Part shown: piece by piece, positions 8,942 through 18,409 of the stretch
Numbering within the stretch: the first letter of the stretch is position 1
Layout: the number at the start of each line of letters is the position of its first letter
Assembly: GCA_013791955.1 (NCBI GenBank)
Contig: VMSW01000007.1
Span: 682,001-746,000 of the forward strand
Length of the DNA: 64,000 nucleotides
Source of the DNA: Propionicimonas sp.
GTDB taxonomy: Bacteria > Actinomycetota > Actinomycetes > Propionibacteriales > Propionibacteriaceae
Direction: 5' to 3'
The notes under the pieces: generated by a model
Database searches by the model: none
The model's input: the letters and a program-made list of their open reading frames with translations, nothing else
What the model was told of the DNA's origin: nothing
Translations under genes and position numbers: made by a program

Positions 8942-10146
8942 GAGGCTGCTCCTGCGGAGTCGTGGGCCGGGTAGAGGCGGATCAGCGGCTGGCCAGGGGC
9001 CACCGGGTCGCCGTCCTCCACCAGCCATTCGGTGATGGTGCCGGAGTGGGCCATGCCCACCTCGATTGTGTTGCGAAGGTTGGACACGGTGCCGATTGCG
9101 GCTCCCGCCTCCAGCCGTACCCCTACGTCGACGCCTTCAGCAGCATGGAACTCGCCCTTACCGGGGGAGACCACCAGCATCCAGGAGGGCGTGGAGTTCA
9201 ACAGGCTTACTGAAGCGCCGTCGCCGTGCTTGGCGACGAACTCCTGCGCTGCCGGAATCTGATCGGGGGTGTTGAGGCTGAACAGTTCAACGCCCTTGAG
9301 GTTGCGCTTGGCGATGCCGGCCAGCGTGCCAGCCGGCGGCAACTCGAGCAGCCCGGTGACCCCGAGGTCGGCCATGGTCTGCAAGCAAAGGTCCCAGCGG
9401 ACGGGGTTGGCTACCTGCTTGACCAGGCGACCCAGGTATTCCCGACCCGACTGGACGACCTGGCCGTCGGCATTGGAGAGCAGCCGGGTGCGGGGGTCGT
9501 GGGTGGTGATGGCCCGCGATAGCTGCGCAAGGTGCGCTACTGCTGGCTCCATGTGGACGGTGTGGAAGGCGCCAGCCACCGAAAGTTGGATCAGCCGAGC
9601 CCGTGCTGGCGGGTTGGCCTGCAAAGCGGCGAGTTGCTCGACGGTGCCGGCCGCGACGATCTGGCCGGTGCCGTTGTTGTTCGCGGCGGTGAGGCCATTT
9701 GCCTCAATGGCTGCCATCACTTCGTCGGCGTCGCCGCCGATCACGGCCATCATTGAAGTCGGCAGGGTCGCGCTGGCAGCAGCCATCTGCTGGCCGCGCT
9801 CCCGGACGAACACCATTGCCTGTTCGGCCGAAAGGATGCCCACGGCGGCTGCGGCGGTGATCTCACCGACACTGTGACCGGCGGCCACGCCGGTGCGCTG
9901 GAAGCCGTCTGCCGGCTGGGGGAACAGCTCAAGGGCGGCCACCAAGCCGGCGGCGACCAGCAGCGGCTGAGCGATCGCAGTGTCGCGGATGGTTTCGGCA
10001 TCAGCTTCGGTGCCGTAGTGGGCCAGATCGAGCCCAGCGACGGTAGAGAGCCACCTAAGTCGGTCGGCGAAACGGGGTTCAGCCAGCCAAGGGCCGAGGA
10101 ACCCTGGGGTTTGGGCGCCCTGTCCGGGCGCGACGATTGCGAGCAC
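8938..10146 (-). CDS. fabD: Malonyl-CoA:ACP transacylase with C-terminal biotinyl/lipoyl-like domain
   Basis: The first ~310 residues are a typical FabD: opening LAIVAPGQGAQTPG, nucleophile Ser92 in GHSVGE and His in GAFHT. It loads malonyl groups onto ACP. The last ~75 residues (about 8941-9168) resemble a biotin carboxyl carrier fold: SPGKGEF, a central turn, then SGTITEWLVEDGDPVAPGQP, but the MKM biotinylation site is replaced by NLRN and no lysine is present there. The protein is therefore about 90 residues longer than usual FabD. I prefer the GTG at 10146 because the family starts there; a GTG at 10194 is also in frame. Neither has a good ribosome site. Confidence 0.92.
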   Translation of the reverse strand: MLAIVAPGQGAQTPGFLGPWLAEPRFADRLRWLSTVAGLDLAHYGTEADAETIRDTAIAQPLLVAAGLVAALELFPQPADGFQRTGVAAGHSVGEITAAAAVGILSAEQAMVFVRERGQQMAAASATLPTSMMAVIGGDADEVMAAIEANGLTAANNNGTGQIVAAGTVEQLAALQANPPARARLIQLSVAGAFHTVHMEPAVAHLAQLSRAITTHDPRTRLLSNADGQVVQSGREYLGRLVKQVANPVRWDLCLQTMADLGVTGLLELPPAGTLAGIAKRNLKGVELFSLNTPDQIPAAQEFVAKHGDGASVSLLNSTPSWMLVVSPGKGEFHAAEGVDVGVRLEAGAAIGTVSNLRNTIEVGMAHSGTITEWLVEDGDPVAPGQPLIRLYPAHDSAGAAS

Positions 10147-10213
10147 GAGACCACTGTGTCGAATCTCGGACGCAGACCCGGCGTCGGACGCCACGAAAAA
10201 CCGGGGGCGCGAT

Positions 10214-10230
10214 TTGTAGGAAACCTACAA
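10214..10230. promoter_or_regulatory. Candidate operator ahead of fabD
   Basis: TTGTAGGAAACCTACAA is a perfect dyad (7-bp arms, 3-nt centre) in the gap between fasR and fabD. Its position suits a binding site for the adjacent FasR-like regulator or another control protein of the fatty acid operon. The regulator assignment is inference. Confidence 0.5.
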
Positions 10231-10279
10231 TCCCAGCCGCAGGTAGGGCCGATCACCCACTAGGGGATTGTGGCTTCCG

Positions 10280-11473
10280 TCAGTCGAGGAGCCGTCCAAG
10301 GCTCAGTGCTAGCCGCAACGCGTAGCCGTCGCGGGCATCGGTCGGTGAATAGCCGGTGACCTCTTGCACCCGCCGCAGCCGATAGCGGACGGTGTTGGCG
10401 TGGACGAACAACTCCCGCGAGGTCGCCTCGATCGATCCGGCGGTGTCGAAATACGCCGAAAGAGTGGCCACCAAATCACCGCCGGCAGCGACCAAGGGTT
10501 GGTAAAGCTCACCGGCCAGGGCGCGGCGGGCGTGGCCGTCACCGGCCAGCGCACGCTCGGGCAGCAGCTTCTCTGCCGCCACCGGACGAGGGGCATCTGG
10601 CCAGGCGCGGGCGGCGCGTAGGCCAGACAGAGCGCTGCGGGCGCTGCCAGCGGCGTCCATCAGGCTGGCCACGATCGGGCCGACGACCACATTGCCGGGC
10701 CCGAAAGCGTCGACGAACTCGGCCACGAGGCTGACCAACTGATCGATGGTGGTGGCGCTGGTGCCGATCACCAGCACCAGTCGATCTCCCTGTTGGGCTG
10801 CCAGCAGATCCAAGGAGTTGCGACCGGCAGCAGCCCGAATCGACTCCACAGCGGCCCCTGGGTCGGCCGGTGTCGGGCCGATCACCACTGCTACTCCGGG
10901 GCTGGGGGAGACCCAGCCAAGCGTCGAGGCCCGCGAAACCACCGATTCATCGGCGTCGCCGCGAATGATCGCGTCCACCACCATTGACTCCAGACGGGCG
11001 TCCCAAGCGCCGCGGATCTCAGCGGCACGGGCGTAGACCCGGGCGGCGGCGAAGGCCACTTCCCGGGAGTAGCGCAGGATGCCGATTCGCAGTGGCAGTT
11101 GCTCGTCGGCGGGCAACTCGGCGATCCGTTCCTCAACGGTTTCGATAGTGGTCAGCACCAGGTCGACGGTCTGGTTGAGGGTGATGCGCCGGGTGAGGGC
11201 GCGAGGGGCGGCCGCGAACAGCGCACCGGGGTCACCCTCGCCACCGGAGGTGAACCAGGTGACGAAGCCGTCGATACCGGAGCGGGCCACCAAAGTGACC
11301 CAGGAGCGATGCTCGGCCTCCAGTTGAGCAAACCACGGATGCTGGTCGGCAATACGGGCCAGCGCGGCGGTGGTCAGTTCGGCAGAGAGCTCGGTCAGGT
11401 CTTTGGCGATTACCGCCCGAGCTTCAGTTGAGGGCCACCAGGCTCTTTCGGCGGCGGTGGTTTGCGGAGTCAC
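10280..11473 (-). CDS. fasR: PucR/CdaR-type helix-turn-helix regulator, FasR-like
   Basis: A 397-residue regulator with a C-terminal PucR helix-turn-helix of the form VHANTVRYRLRRVQEVTG followed by RLALSLGRLL. The N-terminal part is a sensing region with a GGDEF-like middle. Its place directly upstream of fabD-fabH-acpP-fabF is that of Streptomyces FasR, the activator of that operon, so the same job is likely. The GTG start overlaps the stop of the DUF1801 gene (GTGA). The symbol rests on gene order and domain type, not on a search. Confidence 0.82.
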   Translation of the reverse strand: MTPQTTAAERAWWPSTEARAVIAKDLTELSAELTTAALARIADQHPWFAQLEAEHRSWVTLVARSGIDGFVTWFTSGGEGDPGALFAAAPRALTRRITLNQTVDLVLTTIETVEERIAELPADEQLPLRIGILRYSREVAFAAARVYARAAEIRGAWDARLESMVVDAIIRGDADESVVSRASTLGWVSPSPGVAVVIGPTPADPGAAVESIRAAAGRNSLDLLAAQQGDRLVLVIGTSATTIDQLVSLVAEFVDAFGPGNVVVGPIVASLMDAAGSARSALSGLRAARAWPDAPRPVAAEKLLPERALAGDGHARRALAGELYQPLVAAGGDLVATLSAYFDTAGSIEATSRELFVHANTVRYRLRRVQEVTGYSPTDARDGYALRLALSLGRLLD

Positions 11474-11817
11474 TTTCGCTGGGCAATCTCGGCCAGGCGC
11501 AGGCCGATGATGCGCTCCACTACCGCGCTGGGCAGTGGCTTGGCGCCGTCGAAGCCGACGGAGCCTTTGGTGACTCGCCAGCCGTTCAGGTCGTCGGCCA
11601 CCATGGACATCACTGAGCCGCTGAACGGGAAGAGTGCGTAGCCCTTGGCATTGGTGCCGATGCCGATCACGGCCCGTCCCTGGTGCAGTAGGGCGTCGAC
11701 ACCGTAGCTGACGCCCTCCTCGGCTTCGGGGGACGCGGCGTGGGCGAGTCGCAGTATTTCGCGCAACGCGGCCGCGCCGTCCGCATCGGCGGCGTCGATC
11801 AGTTCGGCGAAGGTCAT
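11470..11817 (-). CDS. DUF1801 (YdhG-like) protein
   Basis: A 115-residue protein with the family features SPEAEEGVSYGVDALLHQGRAVIGIG and a C-terminal segment beginning KPLPSAVVERII. DUF1801 proteins have a YdhG/frataxin-like fold; function is uncertain, with iron handling proposed for one relative. The ATG at 11817 (MTFAELID) fits the family start. Its last bases overlap the fasR start, so it may lead the fatty acid operon. Divergent from aceE. Confidence 0.75.
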   Translation of the reverse strand: MTFAELIDAADADGAAALREILRLAHAASPEAEEGVSYGVDALLHQGRAVIGIGTNAKGYALFPFSGSVMSMVADDLNGWRVTKGSVGFDGAKPLPSAVVERIIGLRLAEIAQRK

Positions 11818-12034
11818 GGTCTTGATCCTAAGGCTGCCGGGCACCGATCGTCGGGGAAGCCAGGTCGGCGTCCCGATTGATGCTGGTCGGGCATCCGGAG
11901 GGGTAGGAACTGCTGATTTGGCCCCGGGTAGCGGGAATGCCGTGGGCTAGCGCCGGGGTTGGGCTCAGTGTGGGCCGATATGGTCTGACAAAGCACGACG
12001 ATCTTGTGCGACACCTCCGAAAGGCGACGAAACA

Positions 12035-14797
12035 GTGGCAACCGGTGATTCCGCCGACGCGATCCTGAACGGATTGCCGACCAATCTCCCAGACATCGAC
12101 TCCGAAGAAACTGCCGAGTGGCTGGAGTCGCTCGACCTGATGATCGACACCGACGGTCGAAATCGGGCGCGCTACATCATGCTCAAGCTCCTGGAGCGGG
12201 CACGGAGCCAACGGGTGGGGCTGCCAGCGCTGACGGCCACCGACTACGTCAACACGATCCCGGCCGATGTCGAGCCTCCTTATCCGGGCGATGTGGACCT
12301 GGAGCGTCGGTTCCGTCGGTTGGTGCGCTGGAACGCCGCGATGATGGTGCATCGCGCCCAGCGACCCGGAGTCGGCGTTGGCGGCCACATCTCCACCTAC
12401 GCCTCAGCATCGACGCTTTACGAGGTTGGGTTCAACCACTTCTTCCGCGGGAAGGATCACCCAAGTGGTGGCGATCAGGTGTTCTTCCAGGGCCACGCCA
12501 GCCCGGGTATGTACGCCCGCGCCTTCCTTGAGGGGCGGCTCAGTGAGGACGAGCTCGACGGCTTCCGTCAGGAGAAGAGCCACTTGGTCAATGGGACGGT
12601 GCGCGCGCTGCCGTCCTACCCGCATCCGCGCCAGATGCCCAGCTTCTGGGAGTTCCCGACCGTTTCGATGGGCCTGGGCCCGATCAACGCGATCCACCAG
12701 GCCCAAATCAACAAGTACCTAACCAACCGGGGCATCAAGGACACCTCCGAACAGCGGGTCTGGGCCTTCCTCGGCGATGGCGAGATGGACGAGGTAGAGA
12801 GCCGCGGCGCCCTGCAACTGGCCGCCTATGAGGGCCTGGACAACCTCACCTTCGTGGTGAACTGCAATCTGCAGCGCCTCGACGGCCCGGTACGTGGCAA
12901 CTCCAAGATCATGCAGGAACTGGAGAGCTTCTTCCGCGGCGCGGGGTGGAACGTGATCAAGGTCGTCTGGGGCCGTGGCTGGGACCCGCTACTGGCCGCC
13001 GACGCCGAGGGCGCACTGGTGAATGTGATGAACACCACCACCGATGGCGATTACCAGACGTTCAAGGCCAACGACGGCGCCTACGTCCGCAAGCACTTCT
13101 TCGACCGCGACGAGCGCACCGCGAAGATGGTCGAAGACTGGTCGGACGACCGAATCTGGAAGCTCTCCCGCGGCGGCCACGACTTCAACAAGGTCTATGC
13201 GGCCTATGCCGCCGCCGCCGAGTTCAAGGGTGCGCCGACGGTGATCCTGGCCCACACCATCAAGGGCTACTTCCTGGGCAGCCACTTCGCTGGCCGCAAT
13301 GCCACCCACCAGATGAAGAAGCTGGCGCTGGACGACCTGAAGCAGTTCCGCGACCGGCTGGACATCCCCATCGCCGATGCCGTGCTGGAGGAAAACCCCT
13401 ACCAGCCGCCGTACGTCAATCCCGGCGCGGCCGATGAGCGGGTCAAATATGCCCTGGAGCGCCGTCAGGCCCTTGGCGGCTGGGTACCCGAGCGGCGCAA
13501 TCAGCCCAAGGCGCTGAAGCTGCCGGACCCGTCCGCCTACGAGACGGTTCGGAAGGGCTCGGGCAACCAGCCAGTCGCCACCACGATGGCCTGGGTGCGG
13601 CTGCTGAAGGACCTAATGCGCGATAAGGAGTTCGGCGCGCACGTGGTGCCGATCATTCCTGATGAGGCCCGCACCTTCGGCATGGACTCTTTCTTCCCGA
13701 CGATCAAGATCTACAACCCGCACGGGCAGAACTACACCCCGGTCGACAACGAGTTGATGCTGGCCTATCGGGAGAGCCCGCAAGGCCAGATCCTGCACAT
13801 GGGCATCAATGAGGCCGGATCGATCGCTGCCTTCACGGCGGTGGGTAGCTCATATGCGACCCACGGGGTGCACCTGGTGCCGATTTATGTCTTCTATTCG
13901 ATGTTCGGTTTCCAGCGCACCGGGGACGCGATCTGGGCCGCAGCTGATCAGCTCAGCCGCGGGTTCCTGATCGGCGCCACGGCTGGGCGGACCACCTTGA
14001 CCGGCGAGGGTACTCAGCACATGGACGGTCACAGCCACCAGTTGGCCGCGACCAACCCGGCAGTGGTCGCCTATGACCCGGCCTATGGCTACGAGATCGC
14101 CCACATCATGGCTGCTGGCCTGCAGCGGATGTATGGCGAGACCCCTGAAGATGTGATCTTCTACCTGACCGTCTACAACGAGCCGGCCATCCAGCCTGCT
14201 GAGCCGGAGAATGTCGACGTCGACGGCATCGTCCGCGGTCTCCACCTGCTCGCTGAGGGCAGCTTTGAGGGGGTCAACGCCGATGCCAAGCGGGCCCAGT
14301 TACTGGCCTCCGGTGTTGGGGTGGCGTGGGCGTTGGAGGCCCAGGAGCTGCTGAAGCGCGATTTCGGGGTGGTGGCTGATGTTTGGAGCGTCACCAGTTG
14401 GAACGAGCTGCGCCGGGACGGGCTGCGCTACGACGAGCAGCGCTTCCGTCAGGTGCCTGAGCCGATCGAGTTGCCCTGGGTGACCCAGAAGCTGGCCGGG
14501 CGCCCTGGCCCGGTAATCGCGGTGTCGGATTACATGCGCGGGGTGCAGGATCAGATCCAGAACTGGGTGCCACAGCCCTTCGCGTCCCTTGGCGCGGACG
14601 GCTTCGGCTTCTCTGACACCCGGGCGGCGGCGCGACGGTTCTTCGGCATTGACGGTCCCTCCATCGTGGTGCGCACGCTGCAGATGCTGGCCGAAGCTGG
14701 CGAAGTTGACTCCAGTTGGCCAGCCAGGGCGGCCGAGCTTTACCGCCTGGACGACGTCTCGGCCGGCAGCTCTGGGGTAGTCGGCGGCGACTCGTGA
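12035..14797 (+). CDS. aceE: Pyruvate dehydrogenase E1 component, homodimeric
   Basis: A 920-residue single-chain E1, the thiamine diphosphate enzyme that decarboxylates pyruvate and passes the acetyl group to lipoyl E2. The ThDP-binding motif [20 protein letters not shown] is followed by [12 protein letters not shown]. Length and sequence match the AceE class used by actinobacteria and gammaproteobacteria rather than the two-subunit E1. The GTG start at 12035 follows GAAAGGCGAC. A 218-bp region separates it from the divergent DUF1801 gene. E2 and E3 genes are not in the window. Confidence 0.96.
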   Translation: MATGDSADAILNGLPTNLPDIDSEETAEWLESLDLMIDTDGRNRARYIMLKLLERARSQRVGLPALTATDYVNTIPADVEPPYPGDVDLERRFRRLVRWNAAMMVHRAQRPGVGVGGHISTYASASTLYEVGFNHFFRGKDHPSGGDQVFFQGHASPGMYARAFLEGRLSEDELDGFRQEKSHLVNGTVRALPSYPHPRQMPSFWEFPTVSMGLGPINAIHQAQINKYLTNRGIKDTSEQRVWAFLGDGEMDEVESRGALQLAAYEGLDNLTFVVNCNLQRLDGPVRGNSKIMQELESFFRGAGWNVIKVVWGRGWDPLLAADAEGALVNVMNTTTDGDYQTFKANDGAYVRKHFFDRDERTAKMVEDWSDDRIWKLSRGGHDFNKVYAAYAAAAEFKGAPTVILAHTIKGYFLGSHFAGRNATHQMKKLALDDLKQFRDRLDIPIADAVLEENPYQPPYVNPGAADERVKYALERRQALGGWVPERRNQPKALKLPDPSAYETVRKGSGNQPVATTMAWVRLLKDLMRDKEFGAHVVPIIPDEARTFGMDSFFPTIKIYNPHGQNYTPVDNELMLAYRESPQGQILHMGINEAGSIAAFTAVGSSYATHGVHLVPIYVFYSMFGFQRTGDAIWAAADQLSRGFLIGATAGRTTLTGEGTQHMDGHSHQLAATNPAVVAYDPAYGYEIAHIMAAGLQRMYGETPEDVIFYLTVYNEPAIQPAEPENVDVDGIVRGLHLLAEGSFEGVNADAKRAQLLASGVGVAWALEAQELLKRDFGVVADVWSVTSWNELRRDGLRYDEQRFRQVPEPIELPWVTQKLAGRPGPVIAVSDYMRGVQDQIQNWVPQPFASLGADGFGFSDTRAAARRFFGIDGPSIVVRTLQMLAEAGEVDSSWPARAAELYRLDDVSAGSSGVVGGDS

Positions 14798-14877
14798 GCG
14801 GCTGCGCTTTTCTCTGCGGGTCTGATCTGGCAGGCTGAATCCATCTTTTCGGTAAGAGTGGAAGTAGGTAGACCAGC

Positions 14878-15300
14878 GTGAGTACTGCGCCCGGAGCGGC
14901 GTCAACGTCGTCCGCGGCCGTACTGGGGATCGGCCCAGGTTCGGCGGTTCAAGAACTTGGCTGGGATTCCGATGTCGATGACGCGTTGCGCACCGACATC
15001 TTGGACTCCCTCGGCGAGGACTTTGTCTATGAGGCCATCGAGGCTGTTGACGTGGTGCTCCTGTGGTGGCGCGACGATGATGGCGACCTCGGCGACGGAC
15101 TGGTTGACGCCCTGACTGACCTGAGCGCCAGTGGCTATCTGTGGTTGTTCAGCCCGCGGGTGGGACGTGACGGCTACGTCGATCCCTCGGATCTGGCCGA
15201 GGCGGCCTTGACCGCTGGTTTGGCCCTGGCGAACACCACCACCGTCTCTAAGACTTGGCAGGCCCAGAAGCTGGTGCGGCCCAAGGGCTCGCGCCGCTAG
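14878..15300 (+). CDS. DUF3052 domain protein
   Basis: A 140-residue acidic protein of the actinobacterial DUF3052 family, recognised by PGSAVQELGWDSDVDDALR and WLFSPRVGRDGYVDPSDLAE. It has no membrane segment or catalytic motif. A DUF3052 gene next to aceE is a conserved pairing in actinobacteria (mycobacteria show it near ahpE), though function is unknown. GTG start at 14878; a hairpin at 15316-15340 follows. Confidence 0.86.
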   Translation: MSTAPGAASTSSAAVLGIGPGSAVQELGWDSDVDDALRTDILDSLGEDFVYEAIEAVDVVLLWWRDDDGDLGDGLVDALTDLSASGYLWLFSPRVGRDGYVDPSDLAEAALTAGLALANTTTVSKTWQAQKLVRPKGSRR

Positions 15301-15315
15301 CTTCAGCGAGTTAGC

Positions 15316-15340
15316 CAGTCGGCCGTCTGATGGCCGACTG
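15316..15340 (+). terminator. Hairpin after the DUF3052 gene
   Basis: CAGTCGGCC pairs with GGCCGACTG across a 7-nt loop, 15 bp past the stop codon and before the convergent tRNA gene. No T-run follows. Confidence 0.5.
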
Positions 15341-15358
15341 AGTCACGTCCGGCCGGGG

Positions 15359-15432
15359 TGGGCGCAAAGGGACTCGAACCCCTGACCCCCTCCTTGTAAG
15401 GGAGGTGCTCTAACCAACTGAGCTATGCGCCC
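15359..15432 (-). tRNA. tRNA-Val (anticodon UAC)
   Basis: On the minus strand the sequence folds as a 74-nt tRNA. The 7-bp acceptor stem is GGGCGCA with TGCGCCC, the D arm is GCTCAGTTGGTTAGAGC, the anticodon loop CTTACAA gives UAC, and the T arm contains GGTTCGAGTCC. The CCA end is not encoded. A TAAGAT element at 15442-15447 (minus strand) is placed as a possible -10 box. Confidence 0.93.
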
Positions 15433-15691
15433 CGGGCAGACATCTTAGAGGAGTCGAGGCAGTGCTTCGTCCCACACATACTCCGGGGGGTATTTCCGGC
15501 GGGTGTTGGTAACCGCTGGCGGACCTTGCCTCGAAGCCCATGGTCGTCAAACCTGCCTTGATTAGGTGTTCTTCGGCCATCGACGAGTGATTATCGACGA
15601 TTCAATCGCCTGGACCAGCCTGCGCTGGCAGTTTTGGGGTTGTATACCCCCGGTGGTGTCCGAATGCTTTTTACCCGGACCGTGGTGACCG

Positions 15692-15711
15692 GCGTGTCGG
15701 AGCCGACACGC
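15692..15711. promoter_or_regulatory. 20-bp perfect dyad, possible operator
   Basis: GCGTGTCGGAGCCGACACGC is a perfect palindrome apart from its two central bases. The compact form suits a dimeric regulator better than a terminator. No adjacent gene explains it. Confidence 0.4.
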
Positions 15712-16322
15712 GGGACCGTGAGTAAAACACCTAGTGGAAGGCATGTTGGCGAGCCCGGCCTTCTGGGCGCGGGCGCTTGCCCAAATGCGGGACAGGGGGT
15801 CCGGCCCTAAATCCGATTATCGCGGCGAATGTTAGCGGCATCTATGACAGAAATGTGTGTTTGGCAGTTCAAGGCGATGTGCTTGCGCGCTTTGTTGAGG
15901 ATTCTGTCAGTCCGTCCGGGGTCGCGTCCGCCTGGTTGGCTAAAGAAGAATGGCGGTACAACCGGTGCAGGCAACTCGACCAGAGTTAATGTGTATTGAC
16001 GTTTTTGGCGTGCGGTTGGTCGCCGACTCGGACGTGCGTGGCGTTGGCGACTGCAGGCGTGCATCCACCCCTAGTGGGAGTGAATGGCGTAGTCAGGCCC
16101 CAGACAGGGAAGGAGCCCGCCACGAACCGGGAGAGTTCTGCGGGCACTGCCGGGGGGCAGCGAGTCCGGCTCGGGGGGAACCGGAGTTCTCTTTGGGGCT
16201 AGGGCTCGGGGGGAACCTCTTGCCTCGATACGTACTTTAGCGCAGCAGTTCCGGGCGTGCGCAAGGGCTTTTGCACAAGTTCTTCTAGTTTTCCTCCATT
16301 TCTCCCTATCTGCCTATCGGGT

Positions 16323-16418
16323 GTCCCCCACTGGGGGGACTAACCGGTCACCCGTGCGGGGACATATGTGGGTAATTCATGCGAGTGATGCATCCATTTA
16401 GTCCCCCGGAATGGGGAC
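16323..16418. repeat. Cluster of GGGGAC/GTCCCC half sites
   Basis: GTCCCC occurs at 16323 and 16401 and its complement GGGGAC near 16335, 16357 and 16413, forming two hairpins (16323-16340 and 16401-16418). They end about 50 bp before the chosen prfB start. A leader-RNA or operator role is possible. Confidence 0.4.
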
Positions 16419-16470
16419 CGAGCCGCCGGCGCGCGCTCGCAACCCTCAAGGACGGGTAGAGTTGACCGCT

Positions 16471-17580
16471 GTGACTGTGGCAGACCTGCAGGCCGCTTTG
16501 GCCGACCTTGATCGAACTTTGACGTCGATCGAGACAGTGCTCGACCCCGCCGCCAAGAAGGCAGCCATTGCCGACTTAGCCGAACAGGCAGCGGCGCCCG
16601 ACCTGTGGGACGACCAGGACCGCGCTCAGCAGGTCACCTCGCGGCTGTCCCGGCTCCAGTCGGAAGTTGACCGGCTCACCTCATTGCGCGGGCGGGTGGA
16701 CGATCTGGCGATCATGATCGAAATGGCGGAAGAAGAGGCCGACGCTGCCGCCATGGAGGATGCGCAGCGCGAGCTGAAGGGCCTCGGTGCCGATATTGAG
16801 GCGCTCGAGATCCGCACCCTGTTGTCTGGGGAGTACGACCAGCGTGATGCCCTGGTGACGATTCGCTCCGAGGCCGGGGGAGTGGACGCAGCCGATTTCG
16901 CGGCGATGCTGCTGCGGATGTACCTGCGTTGGTCAGAGCGGCACGGCTACGCCACTGAGGTCTACGACATCTCCTACGCCGAAGAGGCCGGCCTGAAGTC
17001 GGCCACCTTCGCGATCAAGGAGCCCTTCGCCTACGGCCTGCTCTCGGTGGAGCAGGGGACCCACCGGCTAGTACGAATCAGCCCCTTCGACAATCAGGGC
17101 CGCCGCCAAACCTCCTTCGCCGGAGTGGACGTGCTCCCCGTCACCGAGGACACCGACCACATCGACGTCCCTGAAGGCGACATTCGGGTCGACGTGTTCC
17201 GTTCCTCAGGCCCAGGTGGGCAGAGCGTCAACACCACCGACTCTGCGGTTCGGATCACGCACCTGCCGACGGGCCTGGTGGTGTCCTGCCAGAACGAGAA
17301 GTCGCAGTTGCAGAACAAGGCTGCGGCCTTGCGGGTGCTGCAATCCCGATTGCTGGAGCGGGCTCGGGCCGAGAAAGACGCCGAGATGCGTGAGCTGAAG
17401 GGCGACGGCGGCAACTCCTGGGGTTCGCAGATGCGCTCCTATGTGCTGCACCCCTATCAAATGGTGAAGGACCTGCGAACCAATCACGAGGTCGGCAACC
17501 CCGAGGCGGTGTTCGACGGCGATTTGGACGGCTTCATTGACGCCGGAGTTCGGTGGCGGCGCCAGCAGGGGGAGCGCTGA
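16471..17580 (+). CDS. prfB: Peptide chain release factor 2
   Basis: A 369-residue class I release factor that reads UGA and UAA. The tripeptide SPF (in [10 protein letters not shown]) is the RF2 stop-codon recognition motif, and GGQ ([10 protein letters not shown]) is the catalytic loop that triggers peptide release. There is no in-frame UGA near the start, so the programmed frameshift known from E. coli is absent. The start is uncertain: GTG at 16471 gives the usual length; TTG at 16462 has a better spaced AAGGA, and longer upstream frames are unlikely. It leads prfB-ftsE-ftsX. Confidence 0.94.
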   Translation: MTVADLQAALADLDRTLTSIETVLDPAAKKAAIADLAEQAAAPDLWDDQDRAQQVTSRLSRLQSEVDRLTSLRGRVDDLAIMIEMAEEEADAAAMEDAQRELKGLGADIEALEIRTLLSGEYDQRDALVTIRSEAGGVDAADFAAMLLRMYLRWSERHGYATEVYDISYAEEAGLKSATFAIKEPFAYGLLSVEQGTHRLVRISPFDNQGRRQTSFAGVDVLPVTEDTDHIDVPEGDIRVDVFRSSGPGGQSVNTTDSAVRITHLPTGLVVSCQNEKSQLQNKAAALRVLQSRLLERARAEKDAEMRELKGDGGNSWGSQMRSYVLHPYQMVKDLRTNHEVGNPEAVFDGDLDGFIDAGVRWRRQQGER

Positions 17581-17695
17581 ACACGCCGAGGCGCTTAGGT
17601 TGCGTCCCGAGTAGTCGCGCCTACACTGCAAGCAGGCCGTCCTTAGCTTGCGTTAAGGAAACTTCCCCATTGCCTAGCCGGCCTGGCGCGCAACC

Positions 17696-18382
17696 GTGAT
17701 CAGATTTGAAGATGTCTCCAAGACCTACGAAGGTCAATCTCGTGCTGCCCTGAACAAGGTGAGCGTCGAGATCGGCAAGGGCGAGTTCGCGTTCCTAGTG
17801 GGCACGTCCGGGTCGGGCAAGTCGACCTTCATGAGATTGATCCTGCGCGAGTACCTGCCGACTGGCGGACGGATCCACGTCGCCGGCAAGGATCTGACTC
17901 GGCTGCATACCTGGCAGGTGCCAGCGCTGCGCCGTCAGATCGGCACCGTGTTTCAGGACTTCCGGCTGCTGCCGGGCAAGACAGTCAATGAGAACGTGGC
18001 GTTTGCGTTGCAGGTGATCGGCAAGCCAGCCTCGATGATTCGCAAGGTGGTGCCCGAGACCCTTGAACTAGTGGGCCTTGAAGGCAAAGGCGACCGCCTC
18101 CCCGAGGAACTCTCCGGTGGCGAGCAGCAGCGGGTTGCGATCGCCCGGGCCTTCGTGAACCGTCCGGCGATCCTGATCTGTGACGAGCCAACTGGCAACC
18201 TCGACCCGGCTACCAGCGTGGGCATCATGAAACTGCTCGACCGGATCAACCGGTCCGACACCACAGTCGTGATGGCCACCCACGATGCCAACATCGTCGA
18301 CCAGATGCGCAAACGGGTGATCGAGTTGCACAACGGCGACCTCGTCCGTGACCAGAGCAAGGGCGTTTATGGCTACCAGTGA
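17696..18382 (+). CDS. ftsE: Cell division ABC transporter ATP-binding protein FtsE
   Basis: A 228-residue ATPase with Walker [10 protein letters not shown], signature [14 protein letters not shown] and Walker [12 protein letters not shown]. With FtsX it forms the divisome complex that couples ATP hydrolysis to peptidoglycan hydrolase activation outside the membrane. It starts with GTG at 17696. ftsX begins 27 bp downstream, and a secreted M23 peptidase follows, which is the expected partner class. Confidence 0.96.
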   Translation: MIRFEDVSKTYEGQSRAALNKVSVEIGKGEFAFLVGTSGSGKSTFMRLILREYLPTGGRIHVAGKDLTRLHTWQVPALRRQIGTVFQDFRLLPGKTVNENVAFALQVIGKPASMIRKVVPETLELVGLEGKGDRLPEELSGGEQQRVAIARAFVNRPAILICDEPTGNLDPATSVGIMKLLDRINRSDTTVVMATHDANIVDQMRKRVIELHNGDLVRDQSKGVYGYQ

Positions 18383-18409
18383 ACCCAGCGTGACCGAGGA
18401 GGTGAGCAA

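Larger units (their letters stand above)
15433..16470. other. About 1 kb without a convincing gene
   Basis: No open frame here shows family similarity, a good ribosome site or the GC-skewed third positions of the neighbours. GC content looks lower than in flanking genes, especially around 15800-16010. The stretch holds a 20-bp perfect dyad (15692-15711), a small hairpin GGGGT-TGTAT-ACCCC (15636-15650), a 15-bp direct repeat GGCTCGGGGGGAACC (16168-16182 and 16203-16217) and a cluster of GGGGAC/GTCCCC sites (16323-16418). A regulatory leader, an unrecognised small RNA or decayed sequence are all possible. Confidence 0.7.

Noticed and set aside
15777-15989. A 70-codon frame in the gene-free stretch
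   Set aside because: No ribosome site, no recognisable family and codon use unlike neighbours.
16471-16560. Programmed frameshift in prfB
   Set aside because: No in-frame TGA and no CTTTGA slip site near the start; the frame is continuous.
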